From assembly GCA_003260025.2 (NCBI GenBank), contig QFZU02000070.1, forward strand, positions 1 through 36,391: a DNA stretch of 36,391 nt, written 5' to 3'. Position 1 is the stretch's first letter. Every line of letters starts with the position of its first letter. Source of the DNA: Microbispora triticiradicis (lineage in GTDB: Bacteria > Actinomycetota > Actinomycetes > Streptosporangiales > Streptosporangiaceae). Shown here in pieces: positions 29,552-36,391 of the stretch. Below the pieces are notes generated by a model. It was given only the letters and a program-made list of their open reading frames with translations. It had not been told where the DNA came from and did not search any database. A program made the translations under genes and the position numbers.

Positions 29552-30538
29552 TCATCCGCAACCTTGGGGCGGTAGGCCCGCCGGCGTGGTCTTAGCCGTT
29601 TGTGTGGTTTGCCCGTTCTGTGGTGCGGGCTCTTGTGCGGCGCCCGCCGTCCGGTTCGCCTGCGCGGCGTGCGCGGTCTCCGGGGCCGGCCGGGCTGTCC
29701 GCGCCGCTTCCGCGGCGCATCGCACGAACGCGGCCAGCGCCCGCGACCTGCTGCCCTCGGGCCAGGCGAGCACGAGAGTCGTCGGCGGCGCGTCGGCGAC
29801 GGGCACGCCGACGAGGTCGTGCCGCAGGTTCGCCCGCACCGACTCGGGGACGACGGCCACCGCCCGGCCGAGCGCGATGAGATGCATCAGATGGCCGCTC
29901 TCGGCCATCCGGTAGGTGCCGTCGGGGGCGGCCCGCGGCCACCGCGGCAGCGGCTCGCGGTCCAGGTCGGCCATCGACAGCACGGCCCGGGCGGCCAGCG
30001 GGTGCCGCCGGGGCAGCACGGCCACCTGCGCCTCCGTCAGGAGGTCCTCGAAGGCGAGGCCGGTCAGGTCCTCGCGCGGGGCGTGCATCAGGGCGGCGTC
30101 GGCCCGGCCGTCCCGCACCATCGCGCCGCGCTCCCAGGCGCTGAAGACGATGTCGACGGGCAGCGCGTCCGGCGTGGCCGCGTACGCCGTGAGGATCACG
30201 GGCAGCAGGTCGGCGTCTGCGTCCGGTTTGGCGGCCAGGACGAGGGACGGCTCGCTCCGCCCGGCCCGCCGGGTGCGGCGCACGGCCGCCGACACCGCCG
30301 CGAGCGCGGCGCGGCCCTCCCGCAGCAGCGTCTCGCCCGCCTCCGTCAGGGCGACCGTACGGCTGTCGCGATCCAGCAGTCGCGTGCCGAGGCGGCGTTC
30401 GAGCCGCTGGATCGCCCGCGACAGGGGCGGCTGGGCGATGCCGAGGCGGCGGGCCGCCCGCCCGAAGTGCAACTCCTCGGCCACCGCCACGAAGTAGGCC
30501 AGCTCCCGCGTCTCGACGCCGTCGTCACCAGCGTTCAT
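29552..30538 (-). CDS. LysR-family regulator of the adjacent dehydrogenase
   Basis: A 328-residue LysR-type regulator. The helix-turn-helix is typical (ETRELAYFVAVAEELHFGRAARRLGIAQPPLSRAIQRLE), followed by the effector domain. The C-terminal 40 residues are low-complexity (Ala/Gln/Thr/Pro-rich), beyond the normal family length. ATG 30538 lies 6 nt after minus-strand TACCCT (30550-30545), so the mRNA is probably leaderless. It is divergent from a short-chain dehydrogenase, and a T-N11-A palindrome overlies its own start and -10, the usual LysR arrangement for controlling the neighbour and itself. Effector unknown. Confidence 0.88.
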   Translation of the reverse strand: MNAGDDGVETRELAYFVAVAEELHFGRAARRLGIAQPPLSRAIQRLERRLGTRLLDRDSRTVALTEAGETLLREGRAALAAVSAAVRRTRRAGRSEPSLVLAAKPDADADLLPVILTAYAATPDALPVDIVFSAWERGAMVRDGRADAALMHAPREDLTGLAFEDLLTEAQVAVLPRRHPLAARAVLSMADLDREPLPRWPRAAPDGTYRMAESGHLMHLIALGRAVAVVPESVRANLRHDLVGVPVADAPPTTLVLAWPEGSRSRALAAFVRCAAEAARTARPAPETAHAAQANRTAGAAQEPAPQNGQTTQTAKTTPAGLPPQGCG

Positions 30539-30551
30539 ACCGCGAGGGTAT
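30537..30551. promoter_or_regulatory. LysR-type box ATACC-N5-GGTAT
   Basis: A perfect 15-bp interrupted palindrome with the T-N11-A spacing (30538/30550) typical of LysR operators. It covers the -10 and start codon of the LysR gene, suiting autorepression, and lies 58 bp before the dehydrogenase ATG. Confidence 0.5.
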
Positions 30552-30608
30552 CGCCGGTGACCGAGTCGGTGTTGGGCCGCGCGCGAGGCGGGATGGTGGG
30601 CTGGGCCC

Positions 30609-31352
30609 ATGAACGGCACTGACACCGTCGCCCTGGTCACGGGCGCGAACAAGGGAATCGGGTACGAGGCCGCCAGGCAGCTGGGCGCGCTCGGCATGAC
30701 CGTGCTGCTCGGGGCGCGCGACCCGGAGCGCCGCGACGCGGCGGTCACGGCGCTCCGGGCGGAGAGCCTGGAGGTCCATCCGCTGACGCTCGACGTCGCC
30801 GACGACGAGAGCGTGCGCGCGGCCGCGGAGCGGGTGGGCGACCGCTTCGGCCGGCTCGACGTGCTCGTCAACAACGCCGGGATCTCCGGCGACGCCCGGC
30901 AGCCGCCCGGCGCGGCCGACCTCGGCGGCGTGCGCGCGGTGTTCGAGACCAACCTCTTCGGGGTCGTCCGGGTCACCGACGCCATGCTGCCGTTCCTGGC
31001 GAAGTCGGCGGCCGGACGCGTCGTCAACGTCTCCAGCGGCACGGCGTCCATGACGCACATGAACGACCCGGACCACCACTTCACCGGCATGCCGGGCAAC
31101 GTGGCCTATCCCGTGTCGAAGACCGCGCTAAACGCGCTGACCGTGCAGTACGCCAAGCACCTGCGCCCGCTGGGCGTCCTCGTCAACGCCGTCGCTCCCG
31201 GCGCCTGCGACACCGACTTCGCCAGGGACCTCGGCCTGGCCTTTCCCCGTACGGCGGCGCAGGGCGCGGCGGTCGTGGTGCGGCTCGCGACGCTCGGAGC
31301 GGACGGGCCGACGGGCGGCTTCTTCGACGAGAACGGCCCGGTCCCCTGGTGA
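30609..31352 (+). CDS. Short-chain dehydrogenase/reductase
   Basis: A 247-residue classical SDR, NAD(P)-dependent. It has the cofactor motif TGANKGIG (11-18), NNAG (about 94-97), catalytic Ser in NVSSG and the YPVSK pair (Tyr/Lys). The GAR at the end of the second strand suggests NADPH. The substrate is unknown; relatives act on ketones and aldehydes. ATG 30609 has no good ribosome site. Divergent from a LysR gene with a T-N11-A box, which is likely its regulator. The start follows GATGGT (30592-30597) by 11 nt. Confidence 0.88.
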   Translation: MNGTDTVALVTGANKGIGYEAARQLGALGMTVLLGARDPERRDAAVTALRAESLEVHPLTLDVADDESVRAAAERVGDRFGRLDVLVNNAGISGDARQPPGAADLGGVRAVFETNLFGVVRVTDAMLPFLAKSAAGRVVNVSSGTASMTHMNDPDHHFTGMPGNVAYPVSKTALNALTVQYAKHLRPLGVLVNAVAPGACDTDFARDLGLAFPRTAAQGAAVVVRLATLGADGPTGGFFDENGPVPW

Positions 31353-31386
31353 ACGGTGCCCTGGTGAACGGCCGGGGCCGGAGGGC

Positions 31387-32223
31387 TCAGAGGGGGACGA
31401 CCACCCGGGTGTCCTCGTCGTTGTCCTTCTTCTTGGGCGGCCGGGACTCCTCCGGGGGCGGCGAGGACTGCTGCTGCTTGGAGGCGCACAATTGCGTGCA
31501 GGGCGGCGTCGCGCCCAGCCTCTTGCGCAGCGTCAGCATGGCCTTGCGCGGGGAGACCGTGCGGTTGCCGTCGTCCCAGGCGTCGAGGTAGGGCCACGGC
31601 GGCACGATGCCCCGGCGGATCCACCAGTTCTGCGGCGCGGTCGGCCAGGAGATGGCGAAGTAGAGGTTGCTCGCGGTGTCGCGGGCGTTGCCGGAGTTGC
31701 CCACCCGGCCGAGGAGTTCCCCGGCCTTGACCTTGGCGCCCGGCTTGAGGTCCTCGTCGACCGAGTCGAGGTGGCCGCCGAGGTACAGCACGCCGTCCTC
31801 GCCCTTGACGGTGACGTACCGGCCCTCCCGGTCGGCGCCGCGGTCGGTCGAGGGGGCCCACTGGTTCTTGACGTTGACCTCCTGGACCACTCCGTCGACC
31901 GGCGACACGAACGCGCACCCCTTCTCCGCCCAGATCGTGGTCTTGGGGAGCACGAGCAGCTTGCGGGAGTACGACACCTTGCAGCCCTTGACCGGGAAGG
32001 CGTACGTGTAGGGGGACATCTTCGGCGGCGGCATCCGCACGGGCTCGTCGCCCGCGGGGGGAACGGCCTGTCCGGGGTCGGAGGGAGCGGTCGCGGCCGT
32101 GATCCCGTTCGCCGTTGGCGTCGCCGGCGGCAGCGTGCTCACACCGGCGACGCCCCCGGGCGCGCCGCAGGACGCCGCGAAGAACGCGGCGCCGGTGAGG
32201 GCGGCCAGTCTCCCCGATCGCAT
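31387..32223 (-). CDS. M23/LytM-like lipoprotein lacking zinc ligands
   Basis: A 278-residue lipoprotein. The signal ends at the lipobox FAASC; then a Pro/Thr-rich stretch, the LytM beta core (KGCAFVSPVDGVVQEVNV, DGVLYLGGHLDSV, GELLGRVGNSGN, NLYFAIS) and a charged C-tail. In active M23 peptidases zinc is held by HxGxD plus the second His of HLHFE; here the first motif is absent and the last reads NLYFAIS, so no zinc ligand remains and only the His of GGHLDS is kept. It is therefore probably a non-catalytic wall-binding or activating protein. ATG 32223 is chosen with AGGTGGAG close upstream; GTG 32232 is less likely. Confidence 0.8.
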   Translation of the reverse strand: MRSGRLAALTGAAFFAASCGAPGGVAGVSTLPPATPTANGITAATAPSDPGQAVPPAGDEPVRMPPPKMSPYTYAFPVKGCKVSYSRKLLVLPKTTIWAEKGCAFVSPVDGVVQEVNVKNQWAPSTDRGADREGRYVTVKGEDGVLYLGGHLDSVDEDLKPGAKVKAGELLGRVGNSGNARDTASNLYFAISWPTAPQNWWIRRGIVPPWPYLDAWDDGNRTVSPRKAMLTLRKRLGATPPCTQLCASKQQQSSPPPEESRPPKKKDNDEDTRVVVPL

Positions 32224-32280
32224 GATCTCCACCTGGTCGACGTTACCGAACCTTTCCTTTCTAACGGACCAAGCCGGATA

Positions 32281-32306
32281 TCACGACCGGTTCGGGAAAG
32301 TCGTGA
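32281..32306. promoter_or_regulatory. Inverted repeat TCACGAC-N12-GTCGTGA
   Basis: A perfect 7-bp inverted repeat (32281-32287 and 32300-32306) in the gap between the divergent lipoprotein and dnaG genes, about 60 bp from each. It is a candidate regulator site. Confidence 0.45.
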
Positions 32307-32357
32307 CATGTCCGCATGCCCGGACGAGGGGCGGCCCGGCCTGTCGGAGGCCGGCAC

Positions 32358-32363
32358 TAGACT
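32358..32363 (+). promoter_or_regulatory. -10 box TAGACT of dnaG, leaderless start
   Basis: TAGACT ends 7 nt before the GTG at 32371. No ribosome site is seen, so dnaG is likely leaderless. Confidence 0.5.
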
Positions 32364-32370
32364 CGCCAGC

Positions 32371-34329
32371 GTGGCAGGGCGAAGTGGGCGGATCAGTGAC
32401 GAGGACATCGCGCTCGTACGGGAGCGCTCACCGATCGCCGACGTCGTCGGCGAGCACATCCAGCTCCGCAACGCGGGCGGGGGCAACCTGAAGGGGCTGT
32501 GCCCGTTCCACGACGAGAAGTCGCCCTCGTTCAACGTGACCCCGGCCCGGGGCTACTACTACTGCTTCGGCTGCGCCGAGGGCGGCGACGTCATCACGTT
32601 CGTTCGCAAGATCGACAATCTCACGTTCGCCGAGGCCGTCGAGCGGCTCGCGCAGCGCGCCGGCATCCAGCTGCGCTACGAGCAGGGCGGCTACGTGCCG
32701 GGCCGCGAGCAGGGCGAGCGGGTGCGGCTTATCGAGGCGCACCGCGCGGCCGCCGAGTTCTACGCCGAGCGGCTGTCCGGCCCGGAGGCGGGCCCCGGGC
32801 GGCGCTTCCTGTCCGAGCGCGGCTTCGAACGGGCCGACGCCGAGCACTTCGGCGTCGGCTACGCGCCGAACGAGTGGGAGGCGCTGTCGCGGCACCTGAT
32901 GGGCCGCGGGTTCACCTCACCGGAACTGATCAAGGGCGGGCTCGCCCGTGAGGGCAGGCGCGGGCCGGTCGACCGGTTCCGCGGCCGCCTCGTGTGGCCC
33001 ATCCGCGACATCACCGGCGACGTCATCGGCTTCGGGGCGCGCAAGCTGCTCGACTCCGACGACGGCCCCAAATACCTGAACACCCCCGAGAGCCCGATCT
33101 ACCACAAGAGCTCGGTGCTGTACGGCGTCGACCTCGCCAAGCGGGAGATCGCGCGGCGGTCGCAGGCCGTGATCGTCGAGGGGTACACCGACGTCATGGC
33201 CTGCCACCTGGCCGGTGTGCCGACCGCGGTGGCCACCTGCGGCACCTCCTTCGGCGAGGAGCACATCAAGGTGCTGCGCCGCCTGCTGCTCGACCAGGCC
33301 GAGTTCCGCGGCGAGGTCATCTTCACGTTCGACGGAGACTCCGCGGGGCAGAAGGCCGCCCTGCGTGCCTTCCAGGACGAGCAGAAGTTCGTCACGCAGA
33401 CCTTCGTCGCCGTGCAGCCCGATGGTCTCGACCCCTGCGACCTGCGGGTCAAGCAGGGCGACGCCGCCGTGCGGGACCTGATCGCCGGTCGTGAGCCGCT
33501 GTTCGCCTTCGCGGTGCGCAGCGTCCTGTCCCGCTACGACCTCGACACTAACGAGGGCCGGCTGGCCGCGCTCGACGCCGCCGCGCCCATCGTGGCCTCC
33601 ATCAAGGACCCCGGGCTGCGCAAGGCGTACATGGTCGACCTCGACCGCTGGCTCGGCTTCATGGACGAGGGCTTCGTCATCCGGCGCGTGCAGCAGACGG
33701 CCGGCCGGGCGCAGGAGGGCGCACGTACCCCCGGCGGGCGTGCCCAGAGCGGGCAGGGCGGGCGTGCCGCGGCCGGGCAGCAGGCGGGCGCGGGACCGGC
33801 CGCGAGACCGGGCGCGGCGGGGCCCGACCCGATGGATCCCGCCGTACGGCTGGAGGCCGAGGCGCTCAAGCTCGCCGTGCAGCGGCCCGCTCTGCTCGGG
33901 CCCGAGTTCGACGCGCTCGAGCCCGACACGTTCACGCTGCCCGAGCACGTCGCGTTGTTCGGCGTCGTCGCCGCGGCCGGTGGGACCGCCGCCGGCGGCC
34001 CGGGCGGGCGCGAGTGGGTGGACCGCCTCCTGGAGCAGACGGAACCCGGGGCCGCGGGCGCGGTGCCCGGCCTCGATCTGAGGTCGCTCGTCACCCGGTT
34101 CGCGGTCGAGGCCGTGCGCGCGGACGTGAACGTCGAGGAGCGGTACGGCGCGGCCGTCCTGGCCAAGATCCAGGAGATCTCGGTCGGCCGGGCGGTCGCG
34201 CGGGTGAAGTCGCGGTTGCAGCGGCTCAACCCGGTCGACGAGCAGCAGGAGTACAACCGGCTGTTCGGCGAACTGGTGGCGCTGGAACAGCAGCGACGGG
34301 TGTTGCGGGAACGCGCGAGCGGAGCCTGA
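32371..34329 (+). CDS. dnaG: DNA primase
   Basis: A 652-residue primase that makes RNA primers at the replication fork. Zinc site CHC2 is Cys44, His47, Cys65, Cys68 (CPFHDEKSPSFNV ... YYYCFGCAEGGD). The TOPRIM core holds Glu270 (VIVEGYTDVM) and Asp321/Asp323 (TFDGDSAGQ). A Gly/Ala/Gln-rich linker (about residues 448-488) joins the C-terminal helicase-binding domain. The GTG at 32371 is supported by a family-like N-terminus (ISDEDIALVRERS) and TAGACT 7 nt upstream; the frame is open far upstream but that part is non-coding. The sigma factor gene follows after a 134-bp gap. Confidence 0.96.
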   Translation: MAGRSGRISDEDIALVRERSPIADVVGEHIQLRNAGGGNLKGLCPFHDEKSPSFNVTPARGYYYCFGCAEGGDVITFVRKIDNLTFAEAVERLAQRAGIQLRYEQGGYVPGREQGERVRLIEAHRAAAEFYAERLSGPEAGPGRRFLSERGFERADAEHFGVGYAPNEWEALSRHLMGRGFTSPELIKGGLAREGRRGPVDRFRGRLVWPIRDITGDVIGFGARKLLDSDDGPKYLNTPESPIYHKSSVLYGVDLAKREIARRSQAVIVEGYTDVMACHLAGVPTAVATCGTSFGEEHIKVLRRLLLDQAEFRGEVIFTFDGDSAGQKAALRAFQDEQKFVTQTFVAVQPDGLDPCDLRVKQGDAAVRDLIAGREPLFAFAVRSVLSRYDLDTNEGRLAALDAAAPIVASIKDPGLRKAYMVDLDRWLGFMDEGFVIRRVQQTAGRAQEGARTPGGRAQSGQGGRAAAGQQAGAGPAARPGAAGPDPMDPAVRLEAEALKLAVQRPALLGPEFDALEPDTFTLPEHVALFGVVAAAGGTAAGGPGGREWVDRLLEQTEPGAAGAVPGLDLRSLVTRFAVEAVRADVNVEERYGAAVLAKIQEISVGRAVARVKSRLQRLNPVDEQQEYNRLFGELVALEQQRRVLRERASGA

Positions 34330-34366
34330 ATAGGCGTCCCTTTCCAGACCGCACAGCCGCCAAACA

Positions 34367-34419
34367 TATACTTTGATCTCGATTCGGTATTGACTTTGGC
34401 CTTACCTTGGGTGACAAAA
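34367..34419 (+). promoter_or_regulatory. AT-rich promoter region before the sigma gene
   Basis: This stretch is far richer in A/T than the neighbouring genes. It includes a near-perfect -10 TATACT (34367-34372) and a -35-like TTGACT (34390-34395), although neither has a well-spaced partner I can identify. A later CACACT (34451-34456) ends 7 nt before the sigma GTG and would give a leaderless transcript. Confidence 0.4.
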
Positions 34420-34463
34420 ATAGGCCTGCCGTTTAGTGGCGCCTTTCCTGCACACTGTGTTGC

Positions 34464-35615
34464 GTGGGTGCATCGGTGCTGCCAAGCAGGCCGCCATCGG
34501 TAGATCAGGTGGCGGACCTCGTCGCGAAGGGAAGAGAACGCGGGAGCGTCACGGTTGACGACGTGGCCGCCGCGCTCGACCGATCCGAGTTGCCGGCCGA
34601 CGCGCTGGAGCGCGTCGTGCGGATGCTCGCCGAGAACGGGGTTGAGGTCCTCGAACCGCAAGGGGACGAGGAGCCCAGCAAGCCGGACGAGGAGGACGTC
34701 GGCAAACGGGCTCCGACGAGTGACCTGGTCAGGATCTACCTGCGGGAGATCGGCAGGGTCCCCCTGCTCACCGCCGAGGAGGAGGTGGAACTGGCCAAGG
34801 CCATCGAGGCCGGGCTGTTCGCGGAGGACAAGCTCTGCGAGAGCCTCGCCGCGAGGTTCGCCCGGCCGGAGCTGGAGGACCTCGTCTGGGAGGGCGTGCG
34901 CGCCAAGCAGCGGCTCATCGAGGCCAACCTCAGGCTCGTGGTCTCGATCGCCAAGCGATACGTGGGCCGCGGAATGCTGTTCCTGGATCTGATCCAGGAA
35001 GGCAATCTCGGATTGATCCGCGCGGTGGAGAAATTCGATTACACGAAGGGTTACAAGTTCTCCACGTACGCGACATGGTGGATTCGCCAGGCGATCACCC
35101 GAGCGATCGCGGATCAGGCGAGAACGATCCGCATTCCCGTCCACATGGTGGAGACGATCAACAAACTGGTCCGCGTGCAGCGTCAGCTTCACCAGGACCT
35201 CGGCCGGGAGCCGGCCCCCGAGGAGATCGCCGCCGAGATGGACCTGCCCATCGACCGGGTGGTGGAGATCCAGCGCATCGCGCAGGAGCCGGTCTCGCTC
35301 CAGGCGCCGATCGGTGAGGAGGACTCCGACCTCGGCGACTTCATCGAGGACGCCGACGCCGTGGTGCCGATGGAGGCGGCCGCCTTCATCATGCTGCAGG
35401 ACCAGCTCGACGACATCCTGGCCACGCTGTCGGAGCGCGAGCAGCGGATCATCCAGCTCCGGTTCGGCCTCGCCGACGGCCACCCCCGCACGCTGGAGGA
35501 GGTCGGCCGCGAGTTCGGCGTGACCCGGGAGCGCATCCGCCAGATCGAGTCCAAGACGCTGGCCAAGCTGCGTCACCCCACCCGGGCGCAGATGCTCAAG
35601 GACTACCTGGACTGA
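34464..35615 (+). CDS. rpoD: Principal-type RNA polymerase sigma factor
   Basis: A 383-residue group 1/2 sigma factor. A region 1.1-like start (residues about 12-64, [21 protein letters not shown]), region 1.2 ([22 protein letters not shown]), region 2 ([56 protein letters not shown]), region 3 and region 4 ([20 protein letters not shown]) are all intact. It lacks the long Lys/Ala-rich linker of HrdB or SigA (over 500 residues), so it may be a HrdA-type paralogue or a compact principal sigma. GTG 34464 has no ribosome site and a CACACT box 7 nt upstream. It follows dnaG, the common order, and ends in an unusually long hairpin. Confidence 0.9.
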   Translation: MGASVLPSRPPSVDQVADLVAKGRERGSVTVDDVAAALDRSELPADALERVVRMLAENGVEVLEPQGDEEPSKPDEEDVGKRAPTSDLVRIYLREIGRVPLLTAEEEVELAKAIEAGLFAEDKLCESLAARFARPELEDLVWEGVRAKQRLIEANLRLVVSIAKRYVGRGMLFLDLIQEGNLGLIRAVEKFDYTKGYKFSTYATWWIRQAITRAIADQARTIRIPVHMVETINKLVRVQRQLHQDLGREPAPEEIAAEMDLPIDRVVEIQRIAQEPVSLQAPIGEEDSDLGDFIEDADAVVPMEAAAFIMLQDQLDDILATLSEREQRIIQLRFGLADGHPRTLEEVGREFGVTRERIRQIESKTLAKLRHPTRAQMLKDYLD

Positions 35616-35625
35616 CGCCGTCGTC

Positions 35626-35685
35626 ACGCGGACGAGCGCCCTCCGGTCCCGGCGGCTTGGGGCCGAGGAGGGCGCTCGTCCGCGT
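35626..35685 (+). terminator. Giant hairpin terminator after the sigma gene
   Basis: Perfect 19-bp arms at 35626-35644 and 35667-35685, 10 nt after the stop. Inside, 35645-35650 pair with 35659-35664 (6 bp, one wobble) after a two-base bulge (35665-35666), leaving an 8-nt loop. About 25 bp in total. Confidence 0.85.
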
Positions 35686-35713
35686 CATGCCCCTTGTGCG
35701 AACCGCTCCGGAC

Positions 35714-35801
35714 TCGCTCCCGGCCCCGCGACCGGACGGGGTTCACCCGCCGGATCGGGTCGCTCCCGGCCCTGCGACCGGGACGGGTCCGGCCGCCGGA
35801 T
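35714..35801. repeat. 46-bp-period duplication upstream of the last gene
   Basis: Two 42-bp copies (35714-35755 and 35760-35801) match at 35 positions. They are non-coding. TAGCCT (35801-35806) at the end of copy 2 is a candidate -10, with the next start 39 nt downstream. Confidence 0.6.
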
Positions 35802-35844
35802 AGCCTGCGGGTGGTAACGGTAGTCGTCCGCTGGCGGTGTTCCC

Positions 35845-36348
35845 TTGACTGCATCCAGGCCCTCCCTGTCCCGCCTGTTCGGCTCCCGCCTGCCCCGTGA
35901 GGTCCGTATGGCGCTCGCGCTCGAAGGCGGCGAGCGCCCGATCAGCCACGCGCGTACGGCGGAGGGCGGATACGCGGTCGCCACCACCCGGGCGATGCAC
36001 CTGCCCGGCGGGCCGCGCCTGCCCTGGCACCTGATGGACAAGGCCGTGTGGGACGAGGAGGGCGTCACGGTCACGATGACCGACGGAGCCGCCCACCGGG
36101 TCGTCCTGCCCGAGCCCGGGCGGCTGCCGGAGGCGATCCGCGAGCGGGTCACCTCGACGGTCGTCGCGAGCCGCCACGTGACCATCGACGGCCGCGGGGG
36201 AGTGCGCCTGGTCGCCCGCCGCGTCCCCGGCTACGACACCCCGCGCTGGGAGTTCATCTTCGATCCCGGGCTCGACGCGACGGATCCGGGCCTGCGCGCC
36301 CACGCCGAGCAGGCGCTCGAGGAGATGCGGCGCAGCCTCGGCGTCTGA
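35845..36348 (+). CDS. Conserved hypothetical actinobacterial protein
   Basis: A 167-residue soluble protein of unknown function. The layout resembles an actinobacterial family in which a basic N-terminus (RLFGSRLPREVRMALALEGGERP) leads into a small beta domain (GGYAVATTRAMHLPGG, LPWHLMDKAVWDEEG, VTVTMTD) and a C-terminal helix (AEQALEEMRRSLG). An in-frame stop at 35821-35823 leaves TTG 35845 as the only start that keeps the conserved N-terminus; ATG 35908 would lose it. The ribosome site is weak. It lies 229 bp after the sigma gene, beyond the terminator, so it is a separate unit. Confidence 0.65.
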   Translation: MTASRPSLSRLFGSRLPREVRMALALEGGERPISHARTAEGGYAVATTRAMHLPGGPRLPWHLMDKAVWDEEGVTVTMTDGAAHRVVLPEPGRLPEAIRERVTSTVVASRHVTIDGRGGVRLVARRVPGYDTPRWEFIFDPGLDATDPGLRAHAEQALEEMRRSLGV

Positions 36349-36391
36349 GGCACATCAGGACGACGAAGCGGCGGCCTCCCGGCAGGTGCCG

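Noticed and set aside
31492-32370. Upstream extension of the dnaG frame
   Set aside because: This part overlaps the lipoprotein gene on the other strand and has no homology; the primase start and -10 at 32358 fit GTG 32371.
36349-36391. Start of a tRNA or hairpin at the right edge
   Set aside because: GGCAC (36349-36353) can pair with GTGCC (36386-36390), but the sequence ends there and no tRNA features are present.
1-36391. CRISPR array, transposon ends or prophage
   Set aside because: No evenly spaced repeats with unique spacers, no transposase and no phage genes were seen; all repeats found are short tandem or local inverted repeats.

Overview
The window comes from a high-GC actinomycete. 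GTG and TTG starts are common, many genes lack a ribosome binding site and start 6-8 nt after a TANNNT box, and the families (DUF5753 regulator, CGNR protein, Lrp-ddaH-rocD, TAP-like peptidase) are actinobacterial. The order recO-uppS-zur-glyS-ppdK-dgt-dnaG-sigma resembles the Streptomyces core chromosome as I remember it. The gene content fits Streptosporangiales (Nonomuraea/Streptosporangium type), but that placement is inference. No rRNA, tRNA, CRISPR array, transposase, phage gene or origin was found.

Left part (1-12.5 kb, accessory): the 3' end of an FG-GAP repeat protein and its terminator; a Gfo/Idh/MocA oxidoreductase; a cytoplasmic PhoD-like phosphatase; an arginine/ornithine module read leftward (Lrp regulator, dimethylargininase-like hydrolase, ornithine aminotransferase); a two-domain DMT efflux protein divergent from a TetR gene with paired operator-like sites; a second TetR divergent from a two-gene drug-type ABC exporter with a 24-bp near-palindromic operator; a LysR regulator; and a DUF5753 XRE regulator divergent from an anti-sigma-like ATPase.

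Middle part (12.6-25.2 kb, housekeeping): a coupled pair made of a CDP-alcohol phosphatidyltransferase with an extra N-terminal domain and a small membrane partner; recO; uppS; a CGNR zinc-finger regulator; a Fur-family gene, probably zur; a small membrane protein; an antibiotic-biosynthesis-monooxygenase-fold protein; glyS ending in a 38-bp perfect palindrome; a TAP-family secreted peptidase; and pyruvate phosphate dikinase.

Right part (25.2-36.4 kb): a secreted M14 carboxypeptidase; an XRE regulator; dgt; a LysR/short-chain dehydrogenase pair; an M23-like lipoprotein that has lost its zinc ligands; dnaG; a principal-type sigma factor with a very short region 1.1 linker, followed by a giant hairpin; and a conserved hypothetical protein.

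I do not see a clear multi-gene undescribed system. The most unusual signals are small: an 18-bp repeat that both extends the dimethylargininase C-terminus and carries the Shine-Dalgarno sites of the next gene; a pentapeptide repeat inserted in a lipoprotein signal region; an ancestral-looking cytidylyltransferase/CDP-alcohol phosphatidyltransferase fusion whose first domain has lost its nucleotide motif; paired operators at two export loci; a possible pseudoknot after ppdK; and a consistent set of leaderless promoters across regulators and replication/transcription genes.
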